From contig NC_134949.1 in NCBI RefSeq assembly GCF_965638725.1, positions 130,368,969-130,432,968 of the forward strand: a stretch of 64,000 nt of DNA. Reading direction: 5' to 3'. The translations under genes and the position numbers were made by a program. The notes beneath the pieces are model-generated. The model was not told where the DNA came from and searched no databases. It saw only the letters and a program-made list of their open reading frames with translations. Shown here one piece after another: positions 60,265 through 64,000 of the stretch (positions are counted from its first letter, which is position 1; the number at the start of each line of letters is the position of its first letter). Origin of the DNA: Aptenodytes patagonicus. Lineage: Eukaryota > Chordata > Aves > Sphenisciformes > Spheniscidae.

Positions 60265-62299
60265 AGAGGGTGAGAGAGTCATGGCCCATGGGCCATGGCA
60301 CATCGGGGTGGACACAGATCCTGGAAGTACTCACCTTCCTCTTGCCTGGACCTCCGCTCATCCTGGAGAGGGATGCTGCTGAAAAACAGAGGATCAAGGC
60401 CACCTGCCTCCCTCTCCCTCTGACATTCCTTGCTCAGTAAGAAAGTAGCTTATGTATGACTGATTCCCCCTGCGAAAGGGAGAGAAAATCACTCACCGCA
60501 CTCAGACAGAGAGTCAGGAGTGACAATGAGGATGAATCAGACTTCCACCTCCTAAAACAATTCAGTAGTTTTTCTCTTGCTGTGGCACGAACCAAGAAAA
60601 AAATATTTCTTCTACAACCCTTTTACCTGCCACTTCTTTAACTGAGACTAAGGTGTGTACCCAACAGTGTAGAAATAGCCTCTGCTGAAGTCCATCCCAG
60701 GGGATGCTTTCCAGTGGTAACGAGCCAAGCGAGGACGTGCGTGCCGCTGCAGAGTCCCAGCTCGCCCTCCTGTCCCCAGCTGTGTTCCCAGGCTACTGGG
60801 AGTGATGCAGGGACATTGGGACCCGCTCTTTGCTAAGCTCTCTGCCCTGGAGGAATTGGCAAATCCTGCTACCTGCATACCAAGATGCTTTTTGCCGTCC
60901 AGCCCCAAACAGCACTCCACTTGTCAGGGTCTAGGCCTGGGGCTCAGTCTGAAGTTTTGAGGCCAGATCCTCCCCCCCAGATCCCCTCACCAGCAAAATC
61001 AACTCTTGTGCCTTACTCTTCAGTGTTTTCAGCTTTTAACCAAAGCAAGCCAGGGACAGACCTCAAACTCAATCTCAGGCAGAAGGATCGGAGATCATTA
61101 CAAGCTCTGAGGACCCCAAGCATTGGAGAGGACAACAGAAAATGCCAGTTGCCTAACTGCCAGAGGAGATCCAGACCATCTGCATTCATAGCGGGACTGA
61201 CTGCAGCCACCATGCCAGCAGGGCAATCCCAAACCCTCCCTCCCTTTCCCACAGTAATGTCCCTTCCAGAGACTGGGGTGGACTATGGCCTGAGTTGTGC
61301 AGCTGGGTAAAGCCCAGGCACACAACGAGACGTAAAAACCTCGCTAGCAACCCAACAAGAGCAGACACAGTACAGGGTACTTGGGACCCCTGAGTTATGG
61401 GGGTCTGGACCACATAACTAGGGCAGGTTCACTTCTAAAAGGTCCCCGCAATAGGCACCTTTCCTGGGGGGCTTAGAGTTTACAGTGACAACATGCTGGC
61501 ACTCGGAAATGCTCTGCAGTGGGCTGTGAGGACACAGTCTCCCCAGAAACAGAGTAACAGTGAAGAAACCGCATCTCAGCCATCTGTAAATCTCAGCAAA
61601 CCATGGAAATCCCCTCTTTTTTCCCAGTAAAAGGGTCTCTTGTGTGGGGAAGAGGAAAGCTGAGCTGGCACACTTTGAAGCCTCCCTTTTAAGATACCCT
61701 ATAACATCCCTTTCCTCATGTCTCCCCCCGACCTGTCAGACCTGCCTGCCTCCTGGAAATGCACTGGTGAGGCTGAATTTCAAGATCTGTCTTGCAACTG
61801 TTACTTGCTTGTCATCCCTCAAAAAGGAAAGCGGAAAACAGGGGGACGCTGAGGGCTAAGATACAAGCAGCCCATGCACGCGTGGTGCAGGACGATGGTT
61901 AATGGGTGGTTGAAGCTTGCTCTCCCTGAGCCGGGCTCACACTCTGCACAGCCTGGCCAAGTCAAGAGCCCTGCTTGGCACAGCCTGACCTCTCAACAAT
62001 TTCGGCCTCAATAAAGACTCGGCATCTGACCCGTGGATTTTTCTTTAAGAAGATGAGAGGGAAAAAAAACCCGCAAAGCCTCCTATAAAAAACCAAACTT
62101 CCCAAGCCAAAGCCAATAAAAAGCTTCCCAGCTGTTCCCGCTCCTCCGAGCCGGCACGGGCTCTGCAGGCAACAAAACCCTCCCAGCAGCAGGGGAGCCT
62201 GCAGGGTGCCGGTGGCCGCAGGACGGGGGCAGAGACCCGAGGCGAGGGGCCCCCCTGCGGGTGTCCCGTCTGGAAAGCTGGGGCCCCGGGGAAGCGCGA
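60265..62299. other. Non-coding stretch; CpG-rich towards its end
   Basis: An 18-bp palindrome lies at 60280-60297. The last part (62130-62300) has about 14 CpG in 170 bp of high GC. The 141-codon + strand frame at 60885-61310 and the 124-codon minus-strand frame at 62083-62457 are unrecognised. Confidence 0.45.
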
Positions 62300-62680
62300 G
62301 GTGCCTGACAGAGGGCTGACTCAGCGGGAGGCAGCAGTTTGTGTAACCTCCAGCAATCCATTATTACAAAGGGGCTTTCAGGAACTCCTCCGTGCCACGC
62401 ACAGCGAGGGTTATTGATTGAGGAGACAGTGTAAATGCACAGAGAGGCTCCATCCATTAGGGCCGCTGCTCTCCACCAATTAGAAAAAAATCATTACTCA
62501 GCAGCCATCAATGGGCTCTGCGCAGCGCTGGAGTGCATGCATTCAATCTATCTTCTCCCACCTCCCTGAAAACTTAATGACAACTATTAGAGCTCTGCTG
62601 AATGCCCGGTGTGTACAGAAGCAAAAGATTCATTTGGTAATCTTAGTAATTACGACGCCATAGGAGAACGCATGCTAAAT
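62300..62680. promoter_or_regulatory. Enhancer-like block (best conserved-element candidate)
   Basis: About 380 bp of complex sequence with many homeodomain/PBX-type words: 'tccattattacaaagg', TTATTGATTGA (62411-62421), 'ccattagggc', 'accaattagaa', 'gcagccatcaatggg', 'gtgcatgcattcaatc', 'aacttaatgacaactattag', 'ttagtaattacgacg'. It has no transposon words and no extended open frame. Its flanks are CpG-rich upstream and another such block downstream, as in enhancer clusters. Confidence 0.35.
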
Positions 62681-62859
62681 TCAAACAAGGGTGCGAAGGG
62701 GGGCACAGGGGGAAGAGCCTGAATTCCTGTGTTGTGAAAGCCCTTGTGGTGCTCAGCCTCCCATCCCTTCCCACTCACCTGCTGCCTCCCCTCCCCTCCT
62801 CCCATGGCCTTTCGGGTGGGCTTTCTGGGCTTGTTTTTCCGCTCCCCTCCCCCCAAAAG

Positions 62860-63060
62860 GGAAAAATAATTTTGTGAAAGTAAATTGAAGTGGGGTGACT
62901 TGGGAAATATTCGAGACCTCTGGATGAGGCACAAGCCTGGCAACACTGTTTGACAGCACTGCCCTGAGCGATCGAGGAGGCGAATTCCCATTTACGAAAG
63001 CCCGTAGAACCGCTCTGGAGCCCCGCTGGCATAACACACACAGGGTGCAATTTATTTACT
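62860..63060. promoter_or_regulatory. Enhancer-like block
   Basis: Complex sequence including 'ataattttgtgaaagtaaat', 'gcaacactgtttgacagcac' (with a TGACAG word, as bound by TALE homeodomain factors), 'cgaggaggcgaattcccatt' and 'gggtgcaatttatttactc'. It lies 0.2 kb from the block at 62300-62680. Confidence 0.3.
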
Positions 63061-64000
63061 CTGCCACAGCCCTCTCTTTCCCCCCTCCCCGCTACCCAGC
63101 CTTTTCATTTACACATGGCAGTACTGAGGCTGAGCGAGACCCTCGTCTCCCTCCTTGCCGATGCATGTCACTCCAAGTTATGGGGAAAGCAAAGTCCGAG
63201 GAGGGAATTTTTGGAAGAGCTCAAGGATGGATATGACATGTCACTGAAGTTGAAAGGAGCAGTTACTTATAAGCAACAGTGCTTTTCACAGGCCTCCTCT
63301 TCTCCAATACGGGAAGAGGTAAGTCATCATTATATGGGGGCACTGACAGTGTTCATCAGCAGCGAGAGCCTGGAGACTGCTGTCACTCATGCTGGTGTTC
63401 AACACCGTGCCTCCCAGCAGAGGAGTATCTACCACACCATGGGCAACCTTGCGGCTGGCAGATTTCATCAGGACAAGGGACAGCTAAAAGAGCAGCATTA
63501 CTGTTACAGGAGCTGATCCTGCCAGGGCCAGCTCTCACAGCACCAGCCAGTCTGAAGGCGAGGATTGCTAACGCAAGGTGAAGACATGCTGCCAGTGCCT
63601 GCCTCAGTTCAAAGTTGCAGGCTGATCTTGCAGGGGGTGAAGAAGCTGGGTCACATCTCTGTAGCTAACCTCAATATGTCTGGGCTCAAGATGTTAGCCA
63701 TGAGCAATACAGGTACAACAGGTCTCAAAAGCAGTCAAGAATGAACAACACTAGACTTAGGCCTTTGCTTGGACTCCTTGGTCTCCTTCGTGTGAACATG
63801 TTGTAGGAAGAATGCAAAAGTTCCTACAACACCCAGCAGATGGAAAAATTTATCAGTGTGAAATGGCACAGACGATCATAGGAAAATTAGAAAAAATAAA
63901 GTAAATCCCAAAGACTCTACCCAGTTTTTATTTTGGTTTTACTTGGGGGAGGTCCTTTTAAGTTCAGGCAGGTTTAGTAAGCACGGAGTGAAGGCCTCAG
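63061..64000. other. Non-coding stretch to the window end
   Basis: A 27-nt candidate exon (63292-63318) has a good donor, GAG|GTAAGT, but a mediocre acceptor. A 10-bp inverted repeat with an 11-nt loop lies at 63800-63830. The 133-codon frame at 63115-63516 is unrecognised. Confidence 0.4.

Noticed and set aside
1..64000. CRISPR arrays, operons, phage or plasmid features
   Set aside because: No regularly spaced repeats, no tightly packed genes and no ribosome-binding-site pattern; all recognisable elements are vertebrate transposons.

Overview
This window reads as vertebrate nuclear DNA, almost certainly from a bird. The main evidence is chicken-repeat-1 (CR1) LINEs. Several copies keep the avian CR1 3' end: the 'gatgatctt...aggtc...ttccaacc' stretch followed by short ATTCTATG repeats. 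There are also a LINE-2 remnant, a probable ERVL-type retroviral RNase H remnant and several very old interspersed repeats known from birds, crocodilians and turtles. No bacterial-type genes, operons, CRISPR arrays or rRNA/tRNA genes are visible. The 3' end of the youngest CR1 differs from the chicken-type end beside it, which suggests a bird outside the chicken lineage, but this is an inference.

Apart from transposon remnants I find no convincing protein-coding gene. The longest non-transposon reading frames (about 130 to 183 codons) have no recognisable domain, lie in GC-rich stretches and have no splice context. The window is therefore intergenic or intronic. One short stretch (14236-14273) has a strong splice acceptor and a near-perfect donor around a 38-nt open frame, and could be a micro-exon of a large gene on the + strand.

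Layout. 1-4729: unique sequence. 4730-5455: minus-strand CR1 with most of its RT core deleted. 5456-9639: unique sequence with one old repeat near 8.8 kb. 9640-10110: LINE-2 RT remnant. 13.3-13.5 kb: old repeat. 14.2 kb: candidate micro-exon. 18.0 kb: old repeat. 24.5-25.0 kb: ERVL-like remnant on the minus strand. 31640-33900: stack of three CR1 segments, the middle one young and broken by a single premature stop in the part that remains. 37.3-37.9 kb: AT-rich, enhancer-like block. 39.4-39.9 kb: short repeats. 40771-40870: perfect 50-bp tandem duplication. 41295-41875: ancient CR1. 42-44 kb, 52-54 kb and 62 kb: GC-richer stretches with CpG clusters. 43.8-44.2, 46.0-46.2, 54.5-55.0, 55.95-56.17, 62.3-62.7 and 62.9-63.1 kb: blocks resembling conserved non-coding elements. 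The 3' third is the most enhancer-like part, as expected of a gene desert or large intron next to a developmental regulator. That reading rests on base composition and motif words, not on an alignment.

I found no new multi-gene system. The items most worth a second look are the nested CR1 stack, the micro-exon candidate, the enhancer-like blocks and the exact 50-bp duplication.
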